Notes under the pieces: generated by a model
What the model saw: only the letters and a program-made list of their open reading frames with translations
Databases searched by the model: none
What the model was told of the DNA's origin: nothing
Origin: Maliibacterium massiliense
Lineage (GTDB): Bacteria > Bacillota > Clostridia > Christensenellales > Maliibacteriaceae
Assembly: GCF_900604345.1 (NCBI RefSeq)
Contig: NZ_LR026983.1
Span: 1,488,001-1,552,000 of the forward strand
Reading direction: 5' to 3'
DNA: 64,000 nt
In this document: one piece after another, positions 23,498 to 41,613 of the stretch
Layout of the letters: each line of letters starts with the position of its first letter
Position numbering within the stretch: position 1 is the stretch's first letter
Translations under genes and position numbers: made by a program

Positions 23498-24991
23498 ATG
23501 TACATCTTGCAGTACTGCAGCACAAGAGACGCAAGCCTCCGCCGCACGGGCGCGCAGGCGATACTGGAGGGCCTGGCGCCCGATGGCGGGCTGTACGTGC
23601 CCGTGCAGGTGCCCCGCGTAAGCCTCGGCCAGATCGCATCGCTGTGCGATATGGACTACACCGACCGCGCGCGCGCCATCCTGCCGCGCTTTTTGGACGA
23701 CTACACGCCCGAGGAGATCGCGGCGTGCGCCCGCCTTTCCTATCGGGAGGGTCGCTACGACGACGCGCGCATCGTGCCGCTGGTCGAGCTGGACGGGGCG
23801 CTCTCGCTGGCCGAGCTGTTCCACGGCCCCACGCTCGCCTTTAAGGACATGGCCCTGCAGATCATGCCCCGGCTGCTTTCGCTGGCGGCGAAAAAGTGCG
23901 GCGTCAAGGACGACGTGCTGATATTGGTGGCCACATCGGGCGACACGGGCAAGGCCGCGCTGGAGGGCTTCCTGGACGTGCCCGGCACGCGCATCGTGGT
24001 CTTTTATCCAGCCGAGGGTGTCAGCCACGCGCAGTACCTGCAGATGGCCACGCAGGCGGGGAGCAACACGCACGTGGTGGGCGTGACAGGCAATTTTGAC
24101 GACTGCCAGCGCGGCGTCAAGGCGCTGTTCGCCTCGCCGGACTTCCAGGCGCGCCTGCGCCAGGCGGGCTGCCAGTCCTCCAGCGCCAACTCCATCAACT
24201 GGGGCCGGCTGCTGCCTCAGATCGTCTACTATTTTTCCGCCTACGCGGACCTGTGCAAAGAGGGCCGCGTGACGCTGGGCGATCCGGTCAACTTCGTCGT
24301 GCCCACCGGCAACTTCGGCGATATCCTCGCGGGCGAGTACGCGCGCGCCATGGGCTTGCCCGTAGGCAGGCTGATCTGCGCCTCCAACGCCAACAATGTG
24401 CTGGTGGACTTCTTCCGCACCGGCAAATACGACCGCCGGCGCACCTTCTACAAGACCATGAGCCCCTCGATGGACATCCTGGTCTCCAGCAACTTAGAGC
24501 GGCTGCTGTTCATGCGCTCGGGCATGGACGACGCGCGCGTCAAGGGTTGGATGGCCCAGCTCTCCGGCGCGGGGGATTACGACGTCTCCGGCCTCTACGA
24601 GGCGATCACGCAGGGGTTCTATGCCGCAAGCGCGAGCGAGGCGGACACCGCGCGCGCCATCGCGCGGGCGTATGAAACCTGCCATTACGTGATGGACCCC
24701 CACACGGCGGTGGGCTATCACGTCTACGGCCAGTACGTCCAAGAGACGGGGGACGCGTCTACGCCCACCGTGCTGCTCTCCACGGCCAGCCCCTATAAAT
24801 TTTCCGAGGCGGTGCTCTCGGCCATCTCGGGCAGCGCGCCCGCCGATACGTTCGCGGCCGCGGCCGCGGTGCAGCAGCTCTCGGGCGTGCCTGTGCCCGC
24901 AGCGCTCTCGGCGCTGGCCGACGCGCCCATCCGTCATAAGACGATCTGCGCGCCCGAAGAGATGGGCGCAGCCGTGCTGGCGCTGCTGTAA
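23498..24991 (+). CDS. thrC: Threonine synthase
   Basis: Converts O-phosphohomoserine to threonine with PLP. The 497-residue protein is of the long (fungal/E. coli-like) class. The N-terminal block 'YCSTRDA...APDGGLYVP' is followed by the PLP lysine K116 in 'FHGPTLAFKDMALQ', the phosphate-binding 'ATSGDTGKAALEG', and 'PTGNFGDILAGEYA'. The length matches the class. The nearest ribosome site is GAAAGGACG before ATG 23498. No other threonine genes are adjacent. The gap to trpS is only 53 nt, so read-through into trpS is possible. Confidence 0.95.
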   Translation: MYILQYCSTRDASLRRTGAQAILEGLAPDGGLYVPVQVPRVSLGQIASLCDMDYTDRARAILPRFLDDYTPEEIAACARLSYREGRYDDARIVPLVELDGALSLAELFHGPTLAFKDMALQIMPRLLSLAAKKCGVKDDVLILVATSGDTGKAALEGFLDVPGTRIVVFYPAEGVSHAQYLQMATQAGSNTHVVGVTGNFDDCQRGVKALFASPDFQARLRQAGCQSSSANSINWGRLLPQIVYYFSAYADLCKEGRVTLGDPVNFVVPTGNFGDILAGEYARAMGLPVGRLICASNANNVLVDFFRTGKYDRRRTFYKTMSPSMDILVSSNLERLLFMRSGMDDARVKGWMAQLSGAGDYDVSGLYEAITQGFYAASASEADTARAIARAYETCHYVMDPHTAVGYHVYGQYVQETGDASTPTVLLSTASPYKFSEAVLSAISGSAPADTFAAAAAVQQLSGVPVPAALSALADAPIRHKTICAPEEMGAAVLALL

Positions 24992-25044
24992 ACGCGTTTT
25001 TTGCGCGCCTGCGCGCGCCTATACCTTAAAGGAGCCATTGCAAC

Positions 25045-26052
25045 ATGAGTGAGCAACCGAAAAAACCCGTCGTCTTTTCCGGTATCCAGCCCTCGGGGCT
25101 GATGACCATCGGCAACTACATCGGCGCCATCCGCAACTGGAAGGCGCTGCAGGAGGACTACGACTGCGTCTACAGCGTGGTGGACCTGCACGCCATCACC
25201 GTGCGGCAGGAGCCTGCGGCGCTGCGCGCCAACACCCGCAGCCTGCTTGCGCTGCTGATCGCCTGCGGGGTGGACCCGGAAAAAAGCGTGTTTTTTGTGC
25301 AGTCGCACGTGCCCCAGCACTGCGAGCTTGCCTGGCTGCTCAACTGTTATACGCCGGTGGGCGAACTTTCGCGCATGACCCAGTTTAAGGACAAGAGCGA
25401 GAAGCACGCGGGCAACGTCAACGCGGGGCTGCTGGATTACCCGGTGCTGATGGCCGCGGACATCCTGCTTTACCAGACCGATCTGGTGCCCGTGGGCGCG
25501 GATCAGAAGCAGCATCTGGAGATGTCGCGCAACCTGGCGGTGCGCTTCAACAACGCTTACTCGGAGACGTTCAAGGTGCCCGAGCCCTACATCCCGCCGG
25601 TGGGCGCGCGGGTGATGAGCCTGCAGGACCCCGCGCGCAAGATGTCCAAGTCCGACGAGGACGCCTGCTACGTGGCGCTGCTGGACGCGCCCGATGCGAT
25701 CGCGCGCAAGGTGCGCCGCGCGGTGACCGATTCGGTGGGTGTGATCGCCTATACCGAGCAGCAGCCCGGCGTGCGCAATCTGATCGATATTTTAAGCGCC
25801 TTCTCCGGCCGCACGCCCGAGAGGATCGTGGCGGACTTTGCCGGCAGGGGTTATGGTGATTTGAAGGAGGCGACGGCCGAGGCCGTCATATCGGTGCTAG
25901 TGCCCATCCAAAAGGAGCACGCCCGCCTGATGGCGGATAAGGCCTATCTGGATGGCGTGATGCAGAGGGGCGCGCTGCAGGCCCAGCGCCGCGCGCAGCG
26001 CACGCTCGACAAGGTGCGCCGCAAGATCGGCTTTGTGCCGCTGCCCCGCTAG
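25045..26052 (+). CDS. trpS: Tryptophan--tRNA ligase
   Basis: A 335-residue class I aminoacyl-tRNA synthetase that charges tRNA-Trp. The N-terminal 'FSGIQPSGLMTIGNYIGA' contains the HIGH-equivalent 'TIGN'. The KMSKS loop is present as 'RKMSKSDED' around residue 200. 'ADILLYQTDLVPVGADQKQHLE' binds tryptophan and ATP. Length fits the bacterial enzyme. The ATG follows AAAGGAG. No T-box leader could fit in the short gap from thrC. Confidence 0.97.
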   Translation: MSEQPKKPVVFSGIQPSGLMTIGNYIGAIRNWKALQEDYDCVYSVVDLHAITVRQEPAALRANTRSLLALLIACGVDPEKSVFFVQSHVPQHCELAWLLNCYTPVGELSRMTQFKDKSEKHAGNVNAGLLDYPVLMAADILLYQTDLVPVGADQKQHLEMSRNLAVRFNNAYSETFKVPEPYIPPVGARVMSLQDPARKMSKSDEDACYVALLDAPDAIARKVRRAVTDSVGVIAYTEQQPGVRNLIDILSAFSGRTPERIVADFAGRGYGDLKEATAEAVISVLVPIQKEHARLMADKAYLDGVMQRGALQAQRRAQRTLDKVRRKIGFVPLPR

Positions 26053-26079
26053 GCAGAGGGAGGGGACGAGAGCACCAAA

Positions 26080-26136
26080 GAGGATGGGCGCCAGCGGCAG
26101 AGACAGCGCAAGCAAGCGCGCCCGCCCTCTTTTTTT
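26080..26136 (+). terminator. Terminator after trpS
   Basis: An imperfect GC-rich stem (GAGG-TGGGCGC with GCGCCCG-CCTC) with a long loop is followed by seven T. The long loop and mismatches lower confidence. Confidence 0.6.
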
Positions 26137-26160
26137 AAAGGCAAGGGAGGCGGGGCATAG

Positions 26161-26691
26161 GTGCAGGACGGCGCAGTGACGATCCGCCGGGCGCGCTTGC
26201 GGGATGTGCGCGGCATCCGCGCGATACTCAACGACAATATCGCGCACAAGACCAATACCATGGACGCGGCGCCCTGGAGCATGCTGCAGACGCTGGCGTG
26301 GTTTCTGCGGCACAACGAGCGCTATCCGATCCTGGTGGCGGAGTACGCCGGAGGCGTGGCGGGCTACGGGGCGCTGTCGGCATTCCGTGAGGGGGACGCA
26401 TTTGCGCCCTGCATGGAAAACTCGGTCTACGTGCGCGCCGACGTGCAGCGCCGCGGCATCGGCACGCGGCTGCTGGAGGCCCTCAAGCGGGTGGCCCGCG
26501 CCCAGGGCGCGCGTGTGCTGGTGGCCACCGTTACCGCGGATAATCAGGCCAGCTTGGGCCTGCACGCCGCCTGCGGCTTTGTACGGATGGGCGTGCTGCG
26601 CGGGGCGTGCGCCTACCGCGGGCGCAGCGTGGATATCGCGCTTATGCAGTGCAGCCTGCAAGGGGATCCCCCCGGCGCAGAGGGTGTGTAG
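26161..26691 (+). CDS. GNAT acetyltransferase, phosphinothricin-acetyltransferase-like
   Basis: A 176-residue Gcn5-related acetyltransferase. It shows 'IRRARLRDVRGIRAILND' at the start, 'SVYVRADVQRRGIGTRLLEAL' (acetyl-CoA loop, about residues 88-108) and 'GLHAACGFVRMG', the pattern of the PAT/Bar-like branch that acetylates amino groups of small compounds. A GTG start at 26161 is used, preceded by GGGAGG; no ATG fits. It lies between a terminator and the rpoB promoter, so it is transcribed alone or by read-through from trpS. Confidence 0.82.
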   Translation: MQDGAVTIRRARLRDVRGIRAILNDNIAHKTNTMDAAPWSMLQTLAWFLRHNERYPILVAEYAGGVAGYGALSAFREGDAFAPCMENSVYVRADVQRRGIGTRLLEALKRVARAQGARVLVATVTADNQASLGLHAACGFVRMGVLRGACAYRGRSVDIALMQCSLQGDPPGAEGV

Positions 26692-26727
26692 CGCATCAAA
26701 AAAGTGTCGCCCAGGATAAACTTTTGG

Positions 26728-26756
26728 TTGACTTCTTGCGTATAGGTGCGTATAAT
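26728..26756 (+). promoter_or_regulatory. Promoter of rpoBC
   Basis: TTGACT (26728-26733), a 17-nt spacer and TATAAT (26751-26756). The start near 26763 leaves a leader of about 200 nt before rpoB. Confidence 0.88.
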
Positions 26757-26967
26757 ATTATTCTGCATCCATATGTTCCGATGGGGTATTTCCTCCTAGC
26801 GAGGAGAGATAGGGGATTATCTGTTGAGGCGACTGATGCAAGTGAATACAGCTCCGCTTGGCGGGGCATACTTAGCGCTAATATGAACATTTCGGACATC
26901 GCAATTTGAGGGGGATGGACCGGAAGGTTCTTATTGCCATTTTTAAGGGATGGGAGTGGTAAAAGGC

Positions 26968-30708
<3,741 letters not shown>

Positions 30709-30740
30709 AAACCGCGCCTGCTGCTTTGACTTGTTCCCGA

Positions 30741-30794
30741 GGCCGCCGCTTGCGTGCGCCCGCACAATTGCGCGCACGCAAGCATGCGGCGGCC
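30741..30794 (+). promoter_or_regulatory. Long hairpin between rpoB and rpoC
   Basis: GGCCGCCGC (30741-30749) pairs with GCGGCGGCC (30786-30794). Inside, TTGCGTGCGC pairs with GCGCACGCAA with a small bulge. The resulting stem of about 19 bp has no T run, so it is more likely an RNA-processing or stability element than a terminator. Confidence 0.6.
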
Positions 30795-30823
30795 GATACG
30801 CCACGTGAAGGGAGAGAGACGCG

Positions 30824-34480
<3,657 letters not shown>

Positions 34481-34536
34481 CCCTGAAAAGGCGAACATTG
34501 CGGGCAAAACAGGCGCGTGCCGACCGGTGAAATCCA

Positions 34537-34565
34537 TTGACACGCGGTGCCTTGCTTGCTATAAT
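34537..34565 (+). promoter_or_regulatory. Consensus promoter of the L7Ae-str operon
   Basis: TTGACA (34537-34542), a 17-nt spacer and TATAAT (34560-34565) match the sigma-A consensus perfectly. Start near 34572, about 84 nt before the L7Ae gene. Confidence 0.93.
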
Positions 34566-34655
34566 ATCGTGGTGTTGCATGAAAATAATGTTCTTTTCTG
34601 CGGCATCACAAAGCACGATGTGTAAAACATACGCATGAAGGGTGTTGAAATACAC

Positions 34656-34913
34656 ATGTCTTCGCTGGAGGACATAAAGCATGCCCCCAGGCGCGTGGTG
34701 GGCATCAAACAGGTGATGCGCGCCATGGAAACCGGCGGCGTCCAGGCGGTCTATCTGGCTGCGGACGCAGACGCCGCTTTCCGCACGCGCGTCCAGGAAG
34801 CCTGCACGCGCTACGCCGTACCCCTGCACAGCATTGCGTGCATGGCGGACCTGGGCAGGGCGTGCGGCATCGCCGTGGACGCCGCGGTGGCCGCTGCGCT
34901 TGGCGCGGACTGA
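34656..34913 (+). CDS. L7Ae-family kink-turn RNA-binding protein
   Basis: An 85-residue protein of the L7Ae/L30e/YbxF family, which binds kink-turn RNA. It has 'VGIKQVMRAMETGGVQAVYLAADAD' near the start and 'CMADLGRACGIAVDAAVAA' at the end, the typical pattern. In Firmicutes it normally lies between rpoC and rpsL, as here. ATG 34656 is used because it follows AAGGGTG; an in-frame ATG at 34635 lacks a site. In B. subtilis the homologue is YbxF. Its role in translation is still vague. Confidence 0.88.
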   Translation: MSSLEDIKHAPRRVVGIKQVMRAMETGGVQAVYLAADADAAFRTRVQEACTRYAVPLHSIACMADLGRACGIAVDAAVAAALGAD

Positions 34914-35017
34914 TGCTATCTGCCTATGACATTGCCCTCATTTCGGGTTGCGAGGGATAATGTTCATACAAATACAGAAACTATCTCTCAAGTATGCGAA
35001 AGGAGGTGCGCACAAGC

Positions 35018-35395
35018 GTGCCCACAATTAACCAGTTGATCCGTAAAGGCCGCGAAAAGGTGACGTACAAATCCAACGTGCCCATTTTGCAGCAGTGCCC
35101 GCAGAAACGCGGCGTCTGCATGGCCGTGCGTACGATGACGCCCAAGAAGCCCAACTCGGCTCTGCGCAAAATCGCACGTGTGCGTCTGACCAATCTCCAG
35201 GAAGGTACCGCCTACATCCCCGGCATCGGCCACAACCTGCAGGAGCACTCCGTGGTGCTCATCCGCGGCGGCCGCGTCAAGGACCTGCCTGGCGTGCGTT
35301 ACCACATCATCCGTGGTGCGCTGGATACCGCGGGCGTTGCCAACCGCAAACAGGCCCGCAGCCGTTACGGCGCCAAGAAACCCAAGAAATCGTAA
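35018..35395 (+). CDS. rpsL: 30S ribosomal protein S12
   Basis: A 125-residue decoding-centre protein. '[11 protein letters not shown]' and '[15 protein letters not shown]' carry the wild-type lysines whose changes give streptomycin resistance, so the protein looks streptomycin-sensitive. The start is a GTG at 35018 behind a full AAAGGAGGTG site; an in-frame ATG at 34994 would include that site in the coding region and is rejected. It opens the str operon. Confidence 0.97.
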   Translation: MPTINQLIRKGREKVTYKSNVPILQQCPQKRGVCMAVRTMTPKKPNSALRKIARVRLTNLQEGTAYIPGIGHNLQEHSVVLIRGGRVKDLPGVRYHIIRGALDTAGVANRKQARSRYGAKKPKKS

Positions 35396-35710
35396 CGACC
35401 AAGTGACACCTGCGCCCAGCTTGCGCGCGCTGATTTGCTGGCGCGCCTGGGCAGCGTGGTGCCGCGCGCGTGTCTTGAAACCTGCCAGAGGCGCAGATTC
35501 CGGGGGAAGGAACGCATCCCTCTGGATGGTTGCACTGCGTTTTTATGCCAGGGAAAAGACGTGCGTAGCGCGGTGCCTGCAAGGCCCTGGCGCATGGCGG
35601 AAACGCCCCGCGCTGGCGCAATGTGTGTACCCCGTCGCCCGTCCTGCAGGATGGGGCGCGCGGGCTTTGGTGATGTGTAATATTTTGATGTTAAAAAAGG
35701 AGGGACTGTC
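35396..35710 (+). promoter_or_regulatory. Unusually long structured rpsL-rpsG spacer
   Basis: 315 nt without a gene, in a place where the gap is normally short. Visible pairings include GCCCAG/CTGGGC enclosing GCGCGC repeats (about 35413-35456) and several GC-rich arms further on. In E. coli, S7 represses its own operon by binding the rpsL-rpsG spacer, so an expanded S7-binding RNA is a reasonable inference. A TAATATT-like -10 at about 35679 is too weak to call a promoter. Confidence 0.45.
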
Positions 35711-36181
35711 GTGCCCAGACGTGGTTCAGTACCCAAGCGCGAAGTGCTGCCCGATCCCATTTACGGCAACACCATCGTAACCAAACTGATCAACAACGTC
35801 ATGCAGGATGGCAAGCGTGGTACCGCGCAGCGCATCTGCTATGATGCTTTCGCTATGATCGAAGCGCAGGCGGGCAAGCCGGCGATGGACGTCTTTGAGG
35901 CGTGCCTGACCAACATTCTGCCTGTGATGGAGACCAAATCCCGCCGCGTGGGCGGCCAGAACTACCAGGTGCCCATGGAGATCCGTCCGGAGCGCCGCCA
36001 GACGCTGGCGCTGCGCTGGCTGGTGGACTTCTCCCGCGCCCGCAGCGAAAAGACCATGAAGGAGCGTCTTGCAGGCGAGATACTGGATGCTGCCAACAAC
36101 ACGGGCAACACCGTCAAGAAGCGTGAGGACGTGCACCGCATGGCCGAGGCCAATAAGGCGTTCGCGCACTTCCGCTGGTAA
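35711..36181 (+). CDS. rpsG: 30S ribosomal protein S7
   Basis: A 156-residue primary binder of the 16S rRNA 3' domain. '[19 protein letters not shown]' and the C-terminal '[15 protein letters not shown]' are diagnostic. It starts with GTG at 35711 behind AAAAGGAGGG. S7 is the known autoregulator of str operons in E. coli. fusA follows after 84 nt. Confidence 0.98.
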   Translation: MPRRGSVPKREVLPDPIYGNTIVTKLINNVMQDGKRGTAQRICYDAFAMIEAQAGKPAMDVFEACLTNILPVMETKSRRVGGQNYQVPMEIRPERRQTLALRWLVDFSRARSEKTMKERLAGEILDAANNTGNTVKKREDVHRMAEANKAFAHFRW

Positions 36182-36265
36182 GAAGCAAGAAGAGAAGGAC
36201 AAGGAGAATCGTGATTTTGATCGAGATGTATACCTTTACAGGATTACAGGGAGGAGGGAACCACC

Positions 36266-38341
36266 GTGGCGCGTGAATTTTCTTTGGAGAATACCCGAAA
36301 TATCGGTATCATGGCGCATATCGACGCCGGTAAAACGACCACGACCGAGCGTATTTTGTACTACACCGGCCGTGTGCACCGTATGGGTGAGACGCACGAG
36401 GGCGCCGCTACTATGGACTGGATGGTCCAGGAGCAGGAGCGCGGTATCACCATTACCTCGGCTGCGACGACCGCAACCTGGCGCAACATGCGCGTCAACA
36501 TCATCGATACGCCGGGACACGTGGACTTCACCGTCGAGGTGGAACGCTCCCTGCGCGTACTGGACGGCGCGGTTGCCGTATTCTGTGCAAAGGGCGGCGT
36601 AGAACCCCAGAGCGAGACGGTGTGGCACCAGGCGACCAAGTACAGCGTGCCCCGCATCGCCTATGTCAACAAGATGGACATCACCGGCGCGGACTTTTTC
36701 CGCGTGGTGGATATGATGAAGGACCGTCTGGGCGCCAACGCCGTGCCCATTCAGCTGCCCATCGGCGCGGAGGACACCTTCCGCGGCATCGTCGATCTGA
36801 TTGACATGGACGCGGTGGTCTACTACGACGAGATGGGCGCGGACATGCGTGTCGAGCCCATTCCCGCCGATATGCTGGAGCAGGCGCAGGAGTACCGCGG
36901 CAACCTCTTGGAGGCGCTCGCCGATTTCGACGAGGACATCATGGAGAAGTATCTCGACGGCGTGGACATTCCCCGCGAACAGATCGTCGTCGCGCTTCGC
37001 CGCGCGACCATCGCTGTCAAGATCGTGCCCGTGGTCTGCGGCACCTCGTACCGCAACAAGGGTGTACAGAAGCTGCTGGACGCCATCGTCGACTACCTGC
37101 CGTCCCCCGTGGACCTGCCGCCCATCGTGGGCAGCAGCCCCGACGATCCGGACGAAGAGGTGGCGCGAAAATCCGACGACGACGAGCCCTTTGCAGCGCT
37201 CGCATTTAAAATCATGGCAGACCCCTTCGTGGGCAAGCTGGCCTTCTTCCGCGTGTATTCCGGCACGCTTTCCACCGGTTCGTACGTCTACAACTCCAGC
37301 AAGGGGCGCCGTGAGCGCGTGGGACGCATCCTGCGCATGCACGCCAACCACCGCGAGGAGGTGGAGACGGTCTACGCCGGCGACATCGCCGCCATGGTGG
37401 GCCTGAAGGAGTCGGGCACGGGCGATACGCTCTGCGATGAGAACCATCCGATCCTGTTGGAGTCGATGGAGTTCCCCGAACCGGTCATCCGCGTGGCCAT
37501 CGAGCCTAAGACCAAGGCTGGCCAGGATAAGATGAGCATGGCGCTGGTGCGCCTTGCAGAGGAGGACCCCACTTTCCGCACCTACACCGATGAGGAGACG
37601 GGGCAGACCATCATCGCCGGCATGGGCGAGCTGCACCTGGAGATCATCGTGGACCGCCTGCTGCGCGAGTTCAAGGTGGAGGCGTCGGTGGGCAACCCGC
37701 AGGTCGCCTACAAGGAGACCTTCCGCAAGCCCGTGCACGCAGAGGGCCGTTTCGTCCGCCAGAGTGGCGGCCACGGCCAGTACGGTCACTGCCTGGTGGA
37801 TATCGCCCCGGGCGAGCCGGGCAGCGGATACGCGTTCATCAACAAGACGGTGGGTGGCTCCATTCCCAAGGAGTTCATTCCCGCCATCGACGCCGGCATC
37901 CAGGAGGCCTCTCGCAGCGGCGCGCTGGGCGGCTATGAAGTGGTGGACTTTACCGCGACCGTCATCGACGGCTCGTACCACGACGTGGACTCTAGCGAGA
38001 TGGCATTCAAAGTTGCCGGCTCGCTCGCCTTCAAGGACGCGATGCAGAAGAGCGGCATGACGCTGCTGGAGCCCGTGATGAAGGTGGAGGTCGTGGTGCC
38101 CGAGGACTATATGGGCGACGTCATCGGCAACCTCAACGGCCGCCGTGGCCGCATCGAGGGCATGGAGCCCCGTGGCAACACCCAGGTGGTGCACGCGATG
38201 GTGCCGCTGGCCGAGATGTTCGGCTACGCCACGGACCTGCGCTCCCGCACCCAGGGACGCGCGACGTTCACCATGCAGTTTGACCACTATGAGGAAGTTC
38301 CCAAATCCATCGCCGCCAAGGTGGCGGGAGACGATAAATAA
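36266..38341 (+). CDS. fusA: Elongation factor G
   Basis: A 691-residue translocase GTPase. G1 '[12 protein letters not shown]' is at about residues 17-28, G3 '[14 protein letters not shown]' and G4 '[11 protein letters not shown]' follow. Domain IV '[16 protein letters not shown]' and the C-terminal '[15 protein letters not shown]'-type block are intact (here '[11 protein letters not shown]'). It starts with GTG at 36266 after GGAGGGAA. It is in the str operon between rpsG and tuf. The length is standard, and it is a normal EF-G rather than a ribosome-protection homologue. Confidence 0.98.
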   Translation: MAREFSLENTRNIGIMAHIDAGKTTTTERILYYTGRVHRMGETHEGAATMDWMVQEQERGITITSAATTATWRNMRVNIIDTPGHVDFTVEVERSLRVLDGAVAVFCAKGGVEPQSETVWHQATKYSVPRIAYVNKMDITGADFFRVVDMMKDRLGANAVPIQLPIGAEDTFRGIVDLIDMDAVVYYDEMGADMRVEPIPADMLEQAQEYRGNLLEALADFDEDIMEKYLDGVDIPREQIVVALRRATIAVKIVPVVCGTSYRNKGVQKLLDAIVDYLPSPVDLPPIVGSSPDDPDEEVARKSDDDEPFAALAFKIMADPFVGKLAFFRVYSGTLSTGSYVYNSSKGRRERVGRILRMHANHREEVETVYAGDIAAMVGLKESGTGDTLCDENHPILLESMEFPEPVIRVAIEPKTKAGQDKMSMALVRLAEEDPTFRTYTDEETGQTIIAGMGELHLEIIVDRLLREFKVEASVGNPQVAYKETFRKPVHAEGRFVRQSGGHGQYGHCLVDIAPGEPGSGYAFINKTVGGSIPKEFIPAIDAGIQEASRSGALGGYEVVDFTATVIDGSYHDVDSSEMAFKVAGSLAFKDAMQKSGMTLLEPVMKVEVVVPEDYMGDVIGNLNGRRGRIEGMEPRGNTQVVHAMVPLAEMFGYATDLRSRTQGRATFTMQFDHYEEVPKSIAAKVAGDDK

Positions 38342-38422
38342 GGCGCAGGCATTCCTTTCTGCGCACTTACAGCACATGCCGCTTGTGCAAGCGGTGATTT
38401 GGAAATAAGGAGAGAAAGAAAG

Positions 38423-39628
<1,206 letters not shown>

Positions 39629-39987
39629 GCAGGCAAAACGCGCGCTTCTCGCGCGTATATAGGGACGTTTAACACGCAAAAAGGAAGCCGATATGGACGC
39701 CTTGCCCCATGCAATGCGCCTGTATCGGCTCCGTGCGTGCTAAAATGATCGCTCTTTTGGTGTGTAGCACAGAAAATATACTTGCAAAAGGGTTGCATGT
39801 CCTTTATACTGATTAAGTTGCGACGATTCTAATGGGATGAAGCGGGAGGTTGCCGGCAGGGGGGCCGGGTAGTTTCCGTGGACTATGTCCGACAATCGGA
39901 CGACGGGCTCAAAGGGGCACCGTCGTGTAAAAAAGTGTTGCGACACACACGGCAGAGTGTATTTGAGAACGACAAGGAGGATTATCA
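39629..39987 (+). promoter_or_regulatory. tuf-rpsJ spacer: 3' hairpins, promoter and S10 leader
   Basis: 359 nt without a gene. A 7-bp stem ACGCGCG/CGCGCGT lies at 39638-39656. A larger stem with AGCCGATA/TATCGGCT spans about 39673-39740 and probably ends the tuf transcript. The S10 promoter and a leader of about 170 nt follow, with a GTCCGA/TCGGAC hairpin. In several bacteria the S10 leader is the target of L4 autoregulation; whether that holds here is unknown. Confidence 0.55.
39782..39810 (+). promoter_or_regulatory. Promoter of the S10 ribosomal protein operon
   Basis: TTGCAA (39782-39787), a 17-nt spacer and TATACT (39805-39810); start near 39817. Confidence 0.82.
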
Positions 39988-40296
39988 ATGGCCAACCAGA
40001 AAATTCGTATCAAACTCAAAGCATACGAGCACGTTTTGATTGATTTGGCTTCCGAGCGCATCGTGGAAGCGGCCAAGCGGACCGGCGCGTCCGTATCGGG
40101 CCCCATCCCGCTGCCCACCGAGAAGGAGGTCATCACCATCCTGCGTGCACCGCACAAATACAAGGATTCGCGCGAGCAGTTTGAGATGCGTACGCACAAA
40201 CGCCTCATCGACATCCTGAACCCCACCAGCAAGACGGTGGACGCGCTGATGCGTCTGGACCTGCCCGCCGGTGTGGATATTGAGATCAAGCTCTAA
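39988..40296 (+). CDS. rpsJ: 30S ribosomal protein S10
   Basis: 102 residues; also the NusE transcription antitermination factor. '[28 protein letters not shown]' and '[24 protein letters not shown]' are family-specific. ATG behind AAGGAGGATT. First gene of the S10 operon with its own promoter upstream. Confidence 0.98.
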   Translation: MANQKIRIKLKAYEHVLIDLASERIVEAAKRTGASVSGPIPLPTEKEVITILRAPHKYKDSREQFEMRTHKRLIDILNPTSKTVDALMRLDLPAGVDIEIKL

Positions 40297-40318
40297 GGCA
40301 GGCGAAGGAGGGACTACC

Positions 40319-40951
40319 ATGAAGAAAGCAATTCTCGGAAAGAAGCTGGGAATGACCCAGATCTTTGCGCAGGATGGTACCGTCATCCCCGTCACAGTGG
40401 TGGAAGCCGGCCCCTGCATCGTCGTGCAAACCAAGGACGCGCAGCGCGATGGCTACGACGCCATCCAGGTCGGTTTTGGCGATATCCGCAAAAATCTGGT
40501 CAACAAACCCGTCAGCGGCCATTATGCCAAAGCGGGTTGTGATGTAAAACGCTACCTCAAAGAGTTCCGCTTTGACAACAGCGCCGACTACGCGGTGGGA
40601 CAGCAGATCAAAGCAGACATCTTTGCCGAAGGCGACAAGATTGACGTATCGGGCCGCAGCCGCGGCCACGGCACCGCCGGCGTCATGAAGCGCTGGAACA
40701 GCCACGGCGGCCGCGCCTCGCACGGCGCGTCGCGCTTCCACCGCCGCCCCGGCTCCAACGGCTCGGCGACCGACCCGTCGCGCGTGCTGAAGAACCACCG
40801 CGGCATGGGCCGCTATGGCGCTGAAAAAGTCACCGTTCAGAATCTCGAAGTGGTCCGCGTCGACGCCGAACGCAACCTGTTGCTGATCAAGGGCGCTGTG
40901 CCCGGCATCCGCGGCGGCCTGCTCGTCATTCGCGAGACGGTCAAGGCCTAA
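40319..40951 (+). CDS. rplC: 50S ribosomal protein L3
   Basis: 210 residues; early 23S rRNA assembly protein reaching the peptidyl-transferase centre. '[17 protein letters not shown]' at the start and the extended loop '[29 protein letters not shown]' are diagnostic. ATG 40319 follows GAAGGAGGG, 22 nt after rpsJ; an upstream in-frame ATG inside rpsJ is rejected. Confidence 0.98.
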   Translation: MKKAILGKKLGMTQIFAQDGTVIPVTVVEAGPCIVVQTKDAQRDGYDAIQVGFGDIRKNLVNKPVSGHYAKAGCDVKRYLKEFRFDNSADYAVGQQIKADIFAEGDKIDVSGRSRGHGTAGVMKRWNSHGGRASHGASRFHRRPGSNGSATDPSRVLKNHRGMGRYGAEKVTVQNLEVVRVDAERNLLLIKGAVPGIRGGLLVIRETVKA

Positions 40952-40989
40952 GGGCGCTTGAGCTTGAAGTAAGGAGGACAGGATCCATC

Positions 40990-41613
40990 ATGCCGAAAGT
41001 TGCATTAAAGAACATCCAGGGCAACCAAGTTGGCGAAATCGAACTGGCCGATTCCATCTTCGGTATCGAACCCAACGTGCCCGTGATGCATGAAGTAGTG
41101 CGCGCCCAGCTGGCCAACCGCCGCCAGGGAACGCAATCGACGCTGACGCGCGCAGAAGTGCGCGGCGGCGGCCGTAAACCGTGGCGCCAGAAGGGGACCG
41201 GCCGCGCGCGCCAGAGTTCCACCCGCGCCCCGCACTGGATTAAGGGCGGCGTCAACTTCGCCCCCAAACCGCGCCTGTACACGCTGCACGTCAACAAAAA
41301 GGTGCGCCGCCTGGCCATGAAGAGCGCGCTGAGCGCCCAGGTGGCCTCCGGCCAGGTCATCGTGCTTGACGAGCTGACGATGGACGCGCCCAAAACGAAA
41401 GCGATGCAGGGCATCCTTTCCGCCATCAACGCCACCGGCAAAACGCTCGTGGTGCTGCCCGCGGTGGATATGAACGTGATCAGCTCCCTGCGCAACATCG
41501 AAGGCGCCAAGGCGCTGATCGTGGGCACCCTCAACGTGGTCGATCTGCTCAAGTACGATCACGTGGTGCTGACCCGCCAGAGCGTTGAAAAGATCCAGGA
41601 GGTGTACATCTAA
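40990..41613 (+). CDS. rplD: 50S ribosomal protein L4
   Basis: 207 residues; lines the exit tunnel and in E. coli represses the S10 operon. 'RAEVRGGGRKPWRQKGTGRARQ' forms the tunnel loop. ATG behind GGAGGACAGGATC. Its TAA overlaps the rplW ATG by one base, indicating coupling. Confidence 0.98.
   Translation: MPKVALKNIQGNQVGEIELADSIFGIEPNVPVMHEVVRAQLANRRQGTQSTLTRAEVRGGGRKPWRQKGTGRARQSSTRAPHWIKGGVNFAPKPRLYTLHVNKKVRRLAMKSALSAQVASGQVIVLDELTMDAPKTKAMQGILSAINATGKTLVVLPAVDMNVISSLRNIEGAKALIVGTLNVVDLLKYDHVVLTRQSVEKIQEVYI

Noticed and set aside
24992-25044. A T-box leader before trpS
   Set aside because: The gap is 53 nt, too short for a T-box, and no TGGNACCGCG-like motif is present.
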